64,000 nt of DNA from Branchiostoma floridae (Eukaryota; Chordata; Leptocardii; Amphioxiformes; Branchiostomatidae): assembly GCF_000003815.2 (NCBI RefSeq), contig NC_049990.1, forward strand, positions 1,487,989 to 1,551,988. Direction: 5' to 3'. How positions within the stretch are numbered: the stretch's first letter is position 1; each line of letters begins with the position of its first letter. The notes beneath the pieces are model-generated. The model was not told the DNA's origin, made no database searches, and saw nothing but the letters and a program-made list of their open reading frames with translations. Below, in pieces: positions 12,250-24,000 of this stretch. Both the position numbers and the translations under genes were made by a program.

Positions 12250-13257
12250 ATGGCACAACCGTGCTGTAGAAAAAATGTACTACACCAAAGTTTAAACCTC
12301 ATTTTCCTTCTGTTTTATTTCATAATGAAGATGGCGACGTACCTCCCCTGTTTCCTCCTTGTAAGCCTTGCAACAGTCGGATCACCAGACGACTCTCTTC
12401 CCTCTAAATGTTACGTGGAAAAGTTTGCAATGATCGAGATCATCTGCCCGAACTCTAACATCACGGCCCTCCCCTCCCAGCTGCCACGCCTGGTGGACAC
12501 GGTGTGTCTCCAGCAGAACCGGATCCGAACCATCAACTTATCCCGGCTGGGGAACGTCAACAAACTCAACCTCAGTCAGAACATCCTTACTTCTTTCCCG
12601 TGGGAATCTTTAAAACACATGAAGAAGATCACGACGCTTGACGTGTCACATAACCGGTTATCCACTGTCAGGCTGGACTTGGCCTTAAAAGACCTGCGGC
12701 GACTGAAGTATGTGAACCTGGCCTACAACAAGCTGGCCACCTTCTCAGAGGCGAACCTGGGAGTTTCGTTTCGAAGCGTGGGACCATTTGCGTACAGGCA
12801 TATCCATGGCAACCCGATTCGCTGCGACTGCCGCATGGCGTGGCTATCACAGCTGGCCCGTACGTTTCACCATTGCCTGCCGTTTAGCTGCACAGCAGCT
12901 GTAAGAAACAGCCTGCTGTTCACCAGCTTTGTGTACAGCGATGTGCTGATGTGCGACAGCCCCGACAGCCTAAAAGGCGTGCCGGTACACTCTGCCAATC
13001 TGTCGTCATGTCCAGCCGTACAAGAGACAACCACAAAAACATATCTGAAAGTCTCTCCGACAAATAACACGACAGGGGTGATCGCTGCGTCTTCTGTGGA
13101 CGAAGATTGGAACGAGAACCAAATCGCAACCTGGAACCATACTTACAAACCGGATGGGCAGTTTGAGAACAACACAGGGCCAGGGATTGCCACGTCTATC
13201 ATCTGTATCGCACTTCTCGGTGTCTGGCTTGCATTTCGCAGGTGGCTTTTGTTGTAG
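12250..13257 (+). CDS. Intronless leucine-rich repeat transmembrane protein
   Basis: Single-exon frame of 335 codons. The probable start is Met26 (12325) or Met28 (12331), which gives a clean signal peptide (MATYLPCFLLVSLATVG). The first ATG adds another hydrophobic stretch. Domains: a short LRRNT cysteine pair (C54, C66); about four LRRs (residues 81-170, with LNLSQN, LDVSHN and VNLAYN cores); an LRRCT beginning NPIRCDC at 188 and ending at C254; a Thr/Asn-rich stalk (255-310) with several N-glycosylation sequons; one transmembrane helix (311-329); and a six-residue tail, RRWLLL. This predicts a type I cell-surface recognition or adhesion protein with no visible signalling domain. Lancelets are known for very large LRR repertoires. 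The layout also resembles agnathan VLRs, but a functional link is inference. No intron or partner exon was found. Confidence 0.85.
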   Translation: MAQPCCRKNVLHQSLNLIFLLFYFIMKMATYLPCFLLVSLATVGSPDDSLPSKCYVEKFAMIEIICPNSNITALPSQLPRLVDTVCLQQNRIRTINLSRLGNVNKLNLSQNILTSFPWESLKHMKKITTLDVSHNRLSTVRLDLALKDLRRLKYVNLAYNKLATFSEANLGVSFRSVGPFAYRHIHGNPIRCDCRMAWLSQLARTFHHCLPFSCTAAVRNSLLFTSFVYSDVLMCDSPDSLKGVPVHSANLSSCPAVQETTTKTYLKVSPTNNTTGVIAASSVDEDWNENQIATWNHTYKPDGQFENNTGPGIATSIICIALLGVWLAFRRWLLL

Positions 13258-13284
13258 CAGGAAAGTCAATGTTACATACATACA

Positions 13285-13821
13285 TCATCGACCAGCGGTC
13301 GGAACCAGGCAAGTACAGATTTCACCCCATAGGCCCCTATCTGACATAGCTTGCTCTAAATTCTCAAAATCAATACCAGTGTCTCTGTCAAAGTGTTCGT
13401 AAAAGTCAAACTTCTGCAATGTACCCGGCCACTTGGTTTCCATAGAATAACAGAAGACACTAATTCCTGTTTTGCTCTGCAACAGTGTCCCGCAAACTTT
13501 ACCCTTCGGTGAGTCAGTTTCTGGGTTAGCTGTGGGAGATATCCATATTTGGTTTTGAGTGTAGCATGTTGAGTCCATGGTATGTTCTGTGCTCTGCGAA
13601 GTAACTTTGTGTAAGTCCCGTCTAATCTGTTCTGTAGTTGACAAGTAAGTGTCCAGGTTTCCGCACCATAAAGTCAATGTTGATTTAGAAGACAGAATTT
13701 GTTCGATTTGGTGACAGATCCGCAGGTGTAAGATTATCACGGCACGAAAAACGGTATTTAAGCGTGCTGAAACCATGCGTAATGTTGACGTATTTTCCTT
13801 CTTTACGGATCTATACACCAC
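13285..13821 (-). CDS. Unrecognised 178-codon open reading frame
   Basis: An open frame with protein-like composition, carrying segments such as FDFYEHFDRDTGIDFENLEQ and a Cys/Ser/Thr-rich middle. It starts at an ATG but has no signal peptide, membrane segment or motif I recognise. It ends 28 bases past the end of the opposite-strand LRR gene. It lies immediately downstream, on the minus strand, of the 141-bp satellite and the coding relic at 14.96-15.9 kb, so it could be that gene's last exon. It may also be fortuitous. Confidence 0.35.
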   Translation of the reverse strand: MVYRSVKKENTSTLRMVSARLNTVFRAVIILHLRICHQIEQILSSKSTLTLWCGNLDTYLSTTEQIRRDLHKVTSQSTEHTMDSTCYTQNQIWISPTANPETDSPKGKVCGTLLQSKTGISVFCYSMETKWPGTLQKFDFYEHFDRDTGIDFENLEQAMSDRGLWGEICTCLVPTAGR

Positions 13822-13898
13822 TTATACGAGTACGTAAATATTGCCTTTAAGTGGTCTTTCTGTAGGTCCGTGTTAGTCCTTATTTTCCGGTTTTCCCG

Positions 13899-14880
13899 TT
13901 GTCTTTCAGCAGCTTAAAGATGTCGTAAATGATTTTTAAAACCCCCTTAAAACTTGTTTAAAGTTCACGTTTATTTGATCTAAAGCCTCTTTACGTCTCA
14001 TATACAATTGCATTAAGTGGATTATAACGTGTGTTTTAGTGCCTATTCAGCAGCTTAAAGTTGCCATAAATACTTATTAAAACGCCCTTAAGACATGTTT
14101 AAACTTCACGTTTATTTGATATAAAGCCTCTTTACGTCTCATATACGTGTGCATTAAGAGGATTATAACGTGTGTTTAGGTGCCTTTTCAGCAGTTTAAA
14201 GTTGCCATAAATATCTATTAAAACGCCCTTAAGACATGTTTAAACTTCACGTATATTTGATCTAAAGCCTATTTACGTCTCATATACGTGTGCATTAAGT
14301 GGATTATAATGTGTGTTTAGGTGCCTTTTCAGCAGCTTAAATTTGGCATAAATACCTATTATAACGCCCTTAAGACATGTTTAAACTTCACGTTTATTTG
14401 ATCTAAAGCCTGTTTACGTCTCATATACGTGTGCATTAAGTGGATTATAACGTGTGTTTAGGTGCCTTTTCAGCAGCTTAAAGTTGACATAAATACTTAT
14501 TAAAACGCCCTTAAGACATGTTTAAACTTCACGTTTATTTGATCTAAAGCCTATTTACGTCTCATATACGTGTGCATTAAGTGGATTATAACGTGTTTAG
14601 GTGCCTTTTCAGTAGCTTAAATTCGCCATAAATACCTATTAAAACGCCCTTAAGACATGTTTAAACTTCACGTTTATTTGATCAAAAGCCTCTTTACGTC
14701 TCATATACGTGTGAATTAAGAGGATTTAATGTGTCTATATATATGTGTCTTTTTAGCAGCTTAAAGTTGTCATAAATACGTACTAAAACACCCTTAAGAC
14801 ATGTTTAAAGTTCCCTCTGTACGTCTCATATACGTGTGCATTAAGTTGATTATAAGGTGTGGATAAGTGCCATTTTAGGA
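13899..14880. repeat. 141-bp satellite array, about 7 copies
   Basis: The unit begins near CAGCAGCTTAAAGTTG and includes TTAAAACGCCCTTAAGACAT and TACGTCTCATATACGTGTGC. Unit starts fall at 13907, 14048, 14189, 14330, 14471, 14610 and 14755: spacing 141 bases for the first five, then 139 and 145. The last copy is shortened. Internal units are only a few percent diverged, so expansion was recent. Confidence 0.95.
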
Positions 14881-14958
14881 GAATAATCATTAGCACATTT
14901 CAAAGCAAGAAAATACAATGGATGAAACTTTGAAATTTTATTGAATTACGAGAAAATA

Positions 14959-15890
14959 TTACATGGAAGGGTAAAAAAAACTACTGCCTACTAGGTATTT
15001 GTGGCCTTTTAATCTGATGTAGTCGGCAGTTGAAACAATCACAACGGTTGCGCAATTCCGTGCAGCAGTCCACAGTCCCATTTCCAGTGTCGGGTGAAGC
15101 GTCTCGGCGTAAGTTAAAAAGAGCACACATGTACAGTTCCATCTGGTCACCACAGGAATAAGAATCCGGTAAGATCTAGAGTAGTGGCCGATATGACTCG
15201 TGTTGTTGGATGGTCCTGGATTCTGTGAACGCGAAACATGTTCAGCTTGCAGTCTCGGCTTCTATTAATCCGGATGGTACAAGGGCCGTGATTTCCATTC
15301 TGTGTCGATTTCCAACAACAGCTTTTACGGAATGATAGCCACCTCGTATCTTTGAGTCAAATTCCGTCACCGGGGGTCCTAGGCGGTAAAAGCGGAGTCG
15401 CGGCCACAACTTGCGGGCTAGAACAGGCCCAAACTTTCTTCAATACTTCTCTTCAAAAATGAACGCCCGGAAAATAACCGCTCCTTGTCGTACGTATGAC
15501 CCGTAAATTTGAACCCCCCACTCTTTTCTGCCATTGGATACATCCTATCACATGGCACAGCTGTGTCACAGACGGACCAAGGAAGTTCAACCTCCTTGGA
15601 CGGACGGAGGGTTGCGCCCCATGGCGAGTACGAAGTAACGCTGAATAAATTTACATCTTGCCTGCCCACGCATATCACCATATTTAAATCAAACCCAAAC
15701 AAACACGAGCAACACTAGAAGACACCGCCTGTGTGCACAAACTGTTCTTTCTCGACGCTTGCTTGTAGATAAAGAAATAAACATATTTCGTACATTTACC
15801 TGTAGTAAGAACTGCTTGCCGTTTTATAGAGAAAACACAACTCACTACACAAAACGCGATAAGTATACCTACTACATCCTTATTCTTCAA
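14959..15890 (-). pseudogene. Frameshifted coding relic with a possible signal-peptide exon
   Basis: On the minus strand a Met at 15890 starts MKNKDVVGILIAFCVVSCVF, a good signal peptide, and runs to a fair donor (ACAG/GTAAAT) near 15797. A second stretch (about 15690-15418) reads DVNLFSVTSYSPWG...RSIEESLG and then stops. Coding-like sequence continues one frame over (about 15420-15250: ARKLWPRLRFYRLGPPVTEF...). It then continues in the third frame (about 15260-14959) through RILIPVVTRWNCTCVLF to a stop. The three segments abut with small overlaps, as expected for two single-base frameshifts rather than introns. The protein family is unknown. The relic sits exactly between two satellite arrays. 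Sequencing error is an alternative to decay. Confidence 0.4.
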
Positions 15891-16029
15891 GCAGAGGTTG
15901 AGTCGCGGAGATATTCATAGCAGTAGTCGGGATTTCTACCGTCTCTTAGTTCGAGGGTCAACTTGCCACAAAGAAAACAGGCGGCCTCACCCTGATTTAG
16001 ACCCTGGAATTTCAGAACATATATGCGGT

Positions 16030-17545
16030 ATAAAATAAAAAGGAAAGGGTCTCCTCCTGTTCGCATAAACTGCGCTTCAAACATGCCGTATGTTCAGCAG
16101 AAAAAGGCAACGTTTCATAAAACCTTTGAGACGGTATTAGCTAATAGATAAAACAAGTTTGCTTAAGCTACGCGGATTCAAAGATTAAACATGTCGTATG
16201 TTCAACAGAAATACGCAACATTTCATATACGTCTTGGCAACATATAAGCTAAACGGGGGAGGTCTCCCCTAGTTCGCTTAAACTGCGCGGATTCAAAGAT
16301 TAAACATGTCGTATGTTCCACAGAAATACGCAACATTTCATATACGTTTTGGCAGCATATAAGCTAAACGGGGGAGGTCTCCCCTAGTTCGCTTAAACTG
16401 CGCGGATTCAAAGATTAAACTTGTTGTATGGTTTACAGAAATACGCAACATTTCATATACGTCTTGACAACATATAAGCTAAACGGGGGAGGTCTCCTCA
16501 AGTTCGCTTAAACTGCGCGGATTAGATAAGTATGTTTTACAGAAATACGCAACATTTCATATACGTTTTGGCAGCATATAAGCTAAACGGGGGAGGTCTC
16601 CCCTAGTTCGCTTAAACTGCGCGGATTCAAAGATTAAACATGTCGTATGTTCAAAAGAAATACGCAACATTTCATATACGTTTTGGCAACATATAAGCTA
16701 AATGGGGGAGGTCTCCCCTAGTTCGCTTAAACTGCGTGGATTCAAAGATTAAACTTGTTGTATGTTTTACAGAAATACGCAACATCTCATATTCGTCTTG
16801 GCAACATATAAGCTAAACGGTGGAGGTCTCCCCTAGTTCGCTTAAACTGCGCGGATTCAAAGATTAAACATGTCGTATGTTCAACAGAAATACGCAACAT
16901 TTCATATACGTTTTGGCAGCATATAAGCTAAACGGGGGAGGTCTCCCCTAGTTCGCTTAAACTGCGCGGATTCAAAGATTAAACTTGTTGTATGTTTTAC
17001 AGAAATACGCAACATTTCATATACGTTTTGACAACATATAAGCTAAACGGGGGAGGTCTCCCCTAGTTCGCTTAAACTGCGCGGATTCAAAGATTAAACA
17101 TGTCGTATGTTCAACAGAAATACGCAACATTTCATATACGTTTTGGCAGCATATAAGCTAAACGGGGGAGGTCTCCCCTAGTTCGCTTTAACTGCGCGGA
17201 TTCAAAGATTAAACATGTCGTATGTTCAAAAGAAATACGCAACATTTCATATACGTTTTGGCAACATATAAGCTAAACGGGGGAGGTCTCCCCTAGTTCG
17301 CTTAAACTGCGCGGATTCAAAGATTAAACATGTCGTATGTTCAAAAGAAATACGCAACATTTCATATACGTCTTGGCAAATATATTAACGGGGGAGGTCT
17401 TCCCTTCTTTGCGTAAATGACGGTTCGAAATAAATTATATATATGGCATCCTTCGGTCAATATTGACCATGGTATACGCAACATTTCATAAAACGTAAAA
17501 GAGCGCATATAAGCTAACCGTGAGAGGTTCTCCCCTGTTCGAATT
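16030..17545. repeat. 115-bp satellite array, about 12-13 copies
   Basis: The unit contains AGAAATACGCAACATTTCAT, the GGGGGAGGTCTCCCC block and TTCGCTTAAACTGCGCGGAT. Typical spacing is 115 bases (for example 16251, 16366, 16481), with one copy of about 104. Edge copies are degenerate. Each unit has an inverted repeat, GGGGAG-GT-CTCCCC, able to form a short hairpin. The left edge merges with the minus-strand relic upstream of 15890. Confidence 0.95.
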
Positions 17546-20029
17546 AAACCTTGCGCACAGAAAGTTTGAATACGTCAAATGCTTTAGGAATAGCTAAAAA
17601 AACACAGAAGATTATTGTATTTGACTTTGTATTGTATTGTATTTGTATTTGCTGAGGTATAAACATAACATTTTGTACCAGAAAGCGCAATAATTTTCAG
17701 TTTTGACTAAATCTTGCCACTGGTATAAAACAGATGACGCAATGTTTTATCTAACACCAGACAAAGCTTTATTACATTTGACTTAGCCGGTTAACATGTA
17801 TTTTGTAACAGATCTAGAGAAACGGTATTTGTCCGTTTTGACAGAAAACATTTTCGAGACATTTAAGTTGTCTTTTCGGCATACTAAAATACATGTAAAA
17901 TTCACGTAAAGAAACACAACAGATTAAGTTAGATTTACAAACGCTGAAATCTTCCGTAAATGCCAAATGTATGTTTCCGATGCCTTTAATAGATCTTAAA
18001 ATCTGCTAAAATATTTCTCCGCCTTTAAGGGCTTTATACGTATCTCTGAAACTTTGCTTAAAAAGTTGTTTTCGTGCTGTGTATGATAAAATCATATATC
18101 ATAGTAGTAGGACTAAGGGCAAAATAATATATCATAGTAGTAGGACTAAGGCCAAATGATCTGAAAGTTTGAATAACTATAGGGTCCATGTATGTATGTA
18201 TGTATAAATATATATAGAGAGAGACAGAGAGCATATCGTTAACTGTAACACACATGTACCAAATAAAGAAATAAGTAAACTTTGTCATCCCTAAACGTGT
18301 GTTTGCTCTCCGTGGATTATCATCGTTGCAATGACGCCTTTATGAAGTAAACACACAACGGCTTCGCGTTTAGCAAAGCTTTAATAAGAACCATCCACAG
18401 CAGCACATTCTGGCAAACATGGTGGCGCCGATACAATTTTACTTGAGATTTACATGATTTTTCTTAACCAAAAATTGAAGTAAGTCGTAAGTCCCTTCCG
18501 TTCTATTCTTCAAGTCCTTACTTTCGGTGTTCTCTGTAAGGCATTACGTACAACTTTGTTTTAGGTGTTTCTGCGTTATGTATTGTAATTGTTTATTAAT
18601 GTTTGTACATATATTTCTGTATTCACAAGTTGTAAAATCAGTGATATTCAGTTTGTTTTTATACTGACTGCGATGCTGATATTTTTCTGAATAAACGAAA
18701 CGAATAAACGATATTAAGTATTGTCGAACTTTGTATTTTCTCCGAGCACAGTACACTGTGCCGGTCTATCTTTATATCTAATGGAAGCGTTACAAAATCT
18801 ATGTCAAGCAGATTTAAGGAAAATTTGATTAAGATTCCGTGTTTTTTTCACCGCGTTTTGCCAAACAACTCTTCCACGATGCCTTAGCAATTATAATTCT
18901 CTATCTACGACAGATTTGACACAATAAATCACACTTTTGCGTTTATAAGTATCTACAAGACAAATATTCACAACACTTCATACATATATACATACACAAC
19001 ATCATCATATTTAACCTTAAATTAGTCTATATTGTCTTGTAAATACTGAATAATATATCTCTGTTCTGAAGTTTACCAAAGTACATGCCTTTAAGTCATA
19101 ATTAATTAATGCTGAAACTTACACAGTCATATGTCCGTAGATCTCTGGCTTTTCGTTTCCTAAAGCCTAGGGCATTTATATTACACGTTCTGTTTCAGAA
19201 AACATTGCCATGAAAAACATCAGTTGGCAAAACAAATCAAGGGTTATACCATTCCGACTGTTCTGGGGGTGGGCAGCACCCATACTTTTCTCAGATACCG
19301 AATCAGTTTTTTCTTTGTTCCTCTGTTGTTTTTTCTAGTGTATCTCATCACACTACTTCAATCGCATAGTACGATCTTATATGTACAATACATTATTTCT
19401 GTATTCTAATGGGAAAAAGTCGATCTTGAAATCATATCATCAATTATATTTTACAAAGATCATGGGCTGTTTGAGAAATTAGTTGATTGGCTCATTTCTT
19501 ATGATTTTTTTTAAAGATACATATTTTTTAGAGAATCTCCTGAACGATTAAAATACAATAAGCCGAAACGCAAAAGCACAGCTCCGTGACAACTTTCCAA
19601 CCCACATAGTTAACCCCTGCATCAGATTCTCAAGATCTCATATATAAGTAATTTTGCCTATCAATTTTCCACATGAAGACACATTTTTGAAATCAGATAT
19701 ATCAATGCCTCATTTTGCGCATCGCGTTTTTAGCAGCTCTTTTGCCATGAAAAGTCAGTTTTCCGACCGAGTTTATCAAACGTGGGGACCAGGATCAAGA
19801 ACAAGATGGCCGTCCCATGACATCACAAATCATTATGGCGGCGCCCATCGACTGAGTTTACAAAATGTTTTTTTCTTTGCAAAACCTGCAAAAAGACATC
19901 TATGAGCTGAACATGCCTTTCCCGCAAATTTGCCTATTCTGACATCGAAATGCATTTTTCTGCACAAATGTTTCCATTAAACGTAAATAAAGCTAAAGAC
20001 CATCAAAGAAACTTTACGATACGTACACC
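17546..20029. other. AT-rich intergenic region
   Basis: No gene supported. It holds a 38-base direct duplication (ATATCATAGTAGTAGGACTA near 18095 and 18133), short ATGT/TATA repeats and many stops in all frames. Confidence 0.5.
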
Positions 20030-21019
20030 CTAACCTTAGCTATGACGCATGCCCGGCACATGGGGCAAACCTGCAGGCCCTCTCCACAATCTTTCTGTAC
20101 AAATCTTCCCATCAAACGTAAAGATAGCTTATTAAGAAACCTTTAGGTAACGACATGTACACCTTGACTTTAGACTCCACACAAGCCCGACACATGGGGC
20201 ACTCCTGCATACCGTCTCCACAACATTTCTGTACAAATCTTTCGATCAAACGTAAAGATAGCTTAAAGAACCTGACGGAAACTTTGGGACAAGTAAACCT
20301 TAGCGCCCTCACAACAATGTGCAAATCTTCCCATTATACGTAAAGACAGCTTAAAGACCCTTAAAGTTAACGAAAGAAACTTAACGGCATGTAAACCTTG
20401 ACCTTAGACACTCTTGCTTAACCTCCCAAAAATCTTTCTGTACAAATATTTCAACCAGACGTAAAGGAAGCTTAAAGATTTTTAAATAAACTTTACGACA
20501 TGTATACTTTAACTTTAGGCTCCACACAAGCCCGACACATGGGGCACTCCTGCATGCCCTCCCCATAATCTTTCTGCACAAATCTTTCAATCAAACGTAA
20601 AGATAGCTTAAAGAAACCTTTAAGTTACGAAAATAAACTTTAACCTTAGACTCAACGCATGTCCAACACATGGGACACTCTTACCTAACCTACCCACAAT
20701 CTCCTGTACAAATTTTCAATTAAACGTAAAGGAAGCTCAACGATGTTTCAATAAACTTATAAACCTTGACTTTAGACTTGACGAATGCCAGACACATGGG
20801 GCCAACCTGCATGCCCTCTCCATAATCTTTCTGTACAAATCTTTCAATCAAACGTAAAGAATACTTAAAGAAACCTTCAAGTTACGACGTGTAAACCTTA
20901 CCCTTAGAGTCGACGTATGCCTGACACATAGGGTACTTCTGCATACCCTCCCAACAATCTTTCAGTACAAATCTTGCTATTAGTATTACACGGAAAGAAA
21001 GCTTAAAGAAATCTTAAAG
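20030..21019 (-). repeat. Eight degenerate copies of the IAP terminal half-RING and 3' UTR
   Basis: Downstream of the IAP stop codon lies a tandem array of 115-134-base units. Each matches the last ~70 nt of the RING exon (encoding [18 protein letters not shown]) plus the stop and ~55 nt of 3' UTR. Starts fall near 20030, 20160, 20286, 20395, 20510, 20645, 20762 and 20896. Copies near 20160 and 20510 still encode almost the same peptide; 20286 and 20395 are nearly erased. None carries the first RING zinc ligands or a splice acceptor, so they cannot encode a RING alone. Confidence 0.9.
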
Positions 21020-24000
21020 TTACGACATGTAAACCTTAACCTTAGACTCGACACACGCCCGACACATGGGGCACTCCTGCATGCCCTCCCCACACGGCAC
21101 GCAGCAGGCGTAGTGGCCGCACGGCAGGAACACCAGCTCCACCTCGCGGTCCATGCACACCTTGCAGCACCGCTCCTCGCGAAGCCGCTCCAGCTCAGAC
21201 TGCAACTCGTGGGGAATTCCCTCTGGAAGAAAACAAAACAAAAATGTTAAAATTGGGGAATTCCCTCTGTAAGAAAACTAAATATGTGTCTACCCAACAG
21301 CCTTCTTTTGTGACTTGATTAACGGATATCAGCAAAAATGATTATTTTTCAGAGGAGATAGCTGACTTTTTTTGCTACTTTGGTCTGTACGGCTAGCGCT
21401 GGCTAACCCCTCTGGTAAATTGTGTAGCCAAATACCTCTAATAAACAAACTAAATCAAAGTTCGGAAAAAATTGTATCAAATATGTGTTAAGCTGACTCT
21501 TGGTCCCTTTCACTTAGGGATATAATAAAGACACTCACACACACATCTCAGTCTCTACATTCCAGACCGGACGGTTCCATTCGTACGGGGAGGGGGGAAC
21601 TAGGCTATTCTAATCTAAGTAATCTAACATTCCCCCTTTTTTCTTTTCTATTCTAGATAACGTCGCATAAGTTGAAACATTGAAATCTACCAGAAATTTA
21701 CACCATTGTCTAAAGAACTTCAGTACCAGAATATACAGAGCTATATTTAAAACTATCAAGGTTGCATGACTAAAAGGTTACATAAACTGATGAGCTGCGT
21801 TCTACAGAAACTAGACAGTGTAATACTTATCAGATCTTCATAACAGTGTAATACTCGTCAAACTTCCCTTATATAGATAACTTTAGAACAGTGTAATACT
21901 CATCAAACTTCCCCTATGTCCTTTTTTTTTACTGGCCGTATGACTTTAAATGTCCTTATGGTAACGCAACTAATGTAGACTTCTTACCTAGTTAACTACA
22001 ACACTTGTCAATAATGTGGACTTCTGACCAAGTCAACAACAACGTTTCAATCATGTGGACTTCTTACCAAGTCAACAACAACATTTCAATAATGTGGACT
22101 TCTTACCAAGTCTAGTACAACACATATCAACAATGTGGACTTCTTACCAAGTCTAGTACAACACATATCAACAATGTGGACTTCTTACCAAGTCTAGTAC
22201 ATCACATCTCAATCATGTGGACTTCTTACCAAGTCTAGTACAACACATCTCAATCATGTGGACTTCTTACCAAGTCTAGTACAACACATATCAATAATGT
22301 GGACTTCTTACCAAGTCTAGTACATCACATCTCAATCATGTGGACTTCTTACCAAGTCTAGTACAACACATCTCAATCATGTGGACTTCTTACCAAGTCT
22401 AGTACAACACATCTCAATCATGTGGACTTCTTACCAAGTCTAGTACAACACATATCAACAATGTGGACTTCTTACGTCTTGTCGTTCTCTTCTGCGATCA
22501 CTTCTGTCATTAACTGTTCTCGGTGACTCCCATAGTCGTCCCATATATACTGTACTCGTAAACTAAACCAGATGGTGCTACAAGCTAACAACCACCCTCT
22601 GCTACCATTGTTAAGCTGACTCTTGGTCCCTTTCACTTAGGGATATAATAAAGACACTCACACACACATCTCAGTCCCACGTGTGTATTCCTAAACCTCC
22701 ACATTCCAGACCGGGCGGTTCCATTCGTACGGGGAGGGGGGAACTAGGCTATTCTAATCTAAGTAATCTAACAATATGAATTGGCCAAAATTTCATTTTT
22801 TGTGATTTTCGGAAGATTTGAGTCATTTTCTGTGGGCGTTCGGTATATTTCGCAGGTGTTCGGTGATAAGGGAGACCCGAGAGAAGTCCATGGTTACAAC
22901 CTTACCTGAAGAAAAGCTGCTGGCACCTGAGAAGTTCCCAGCCTGCCCCGAAACCGACCAGTTTGGCAGACCCGCCGCTTTCCCGCCCGCCGTGGCGTAC
23001 CCCAGGTTCTGTAGACTGTTACTGGACATCGAGGCTCCCCCTGGCGCACCTCCGGAATACTGCATCGTGTTGTTCTCATGTTCCTCCAGCTTCTTCCTCT
23101 TCAGGCGGCTGTACTCCTCCTCCAGGGACCGGACCGCGTGCAGCGCCTCCTCGGGCGTCCCAAAGCCTCGCCCCGCCGACTCCAGCCGCCGCCACACGGC
23201 GTGCTGCACGAGCCCTCGGTCGTACCCCTCGGCCACGATGGAGGCCATCACTTCGGTGTCCATCACCTCGGCCACACTGGGCCTGTTCCCGCCATCGCCT
23301 AGCTTCTCCCTGGGCACAGAACAGTACAGTATTAATTGCACAGCTTTGTGCAATTTTTCAGAAGGTGCAAAAAGCGAAGTTATCCAGCTGGACCGCATCA
23401 CCACGGGATTTGGGGATTCGGTGCAATTAACAGATGTGTGCGGTTATCCGTAGTGCAATTAACTGGCTTCTACTATGCATGGGAATCATACATGGCAGAA
23501 AAAAGCTAGCTATCAAAAGTTACCTACCTGAAGTTTAGTCCATGGAAAACTAACATTGACAGGGTAGTCCTACCTCTATGATATCAATATAGAGCATACC
23601 AGAAGATTCTTCACAATATCGTTGACCTTCCAACATCCGAATAGCCCTCTTGATCGTTCTGGACACCCAAAAATACCTTAAAGTCTCATTTCAAAAGAAA
23701 AATACTTTCCACTACTTTGTGTCAAAAGGGCCAACAAGTAGACTCAAAATGGGCCTTCTGTGTCTGCGATGAATAAATGACCTTTGTCCCGGTACCTCGC
23801 TCTCCGGTACTCTTCCTCCAGCTCCGTCACCACGGCCAGCAGTTCCTGCGTGGACGGGAAGGTGGCGTTGTTGTTCTCGAGGCGCCGCCAGATGGCGTGC
23901 TGCACCACGTCCGGCTGGTGTCCCATGGCAACCACCGTTCTGGCGGGCTCCGTCTCCATGGCGGACAGAACGTTCAGCGGCTGCGCGGGTTGGTTCTCGT

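Noticed and set aside
21486-22773. Retroviral or full LTR retrotransposon
   Set aside because: The LTRs are only 144-165 bp and there is no gag, pol or env coding sequence; it fits a TRIM.
23078-23430. Plus-strand frames of 74-155 codons opposite the UBA2 exon
   Set aside because: Antisense shadows of a GC-rich coding exon whose minus-strand reading joins in phase with neighbouring exons and encodes a UBA.
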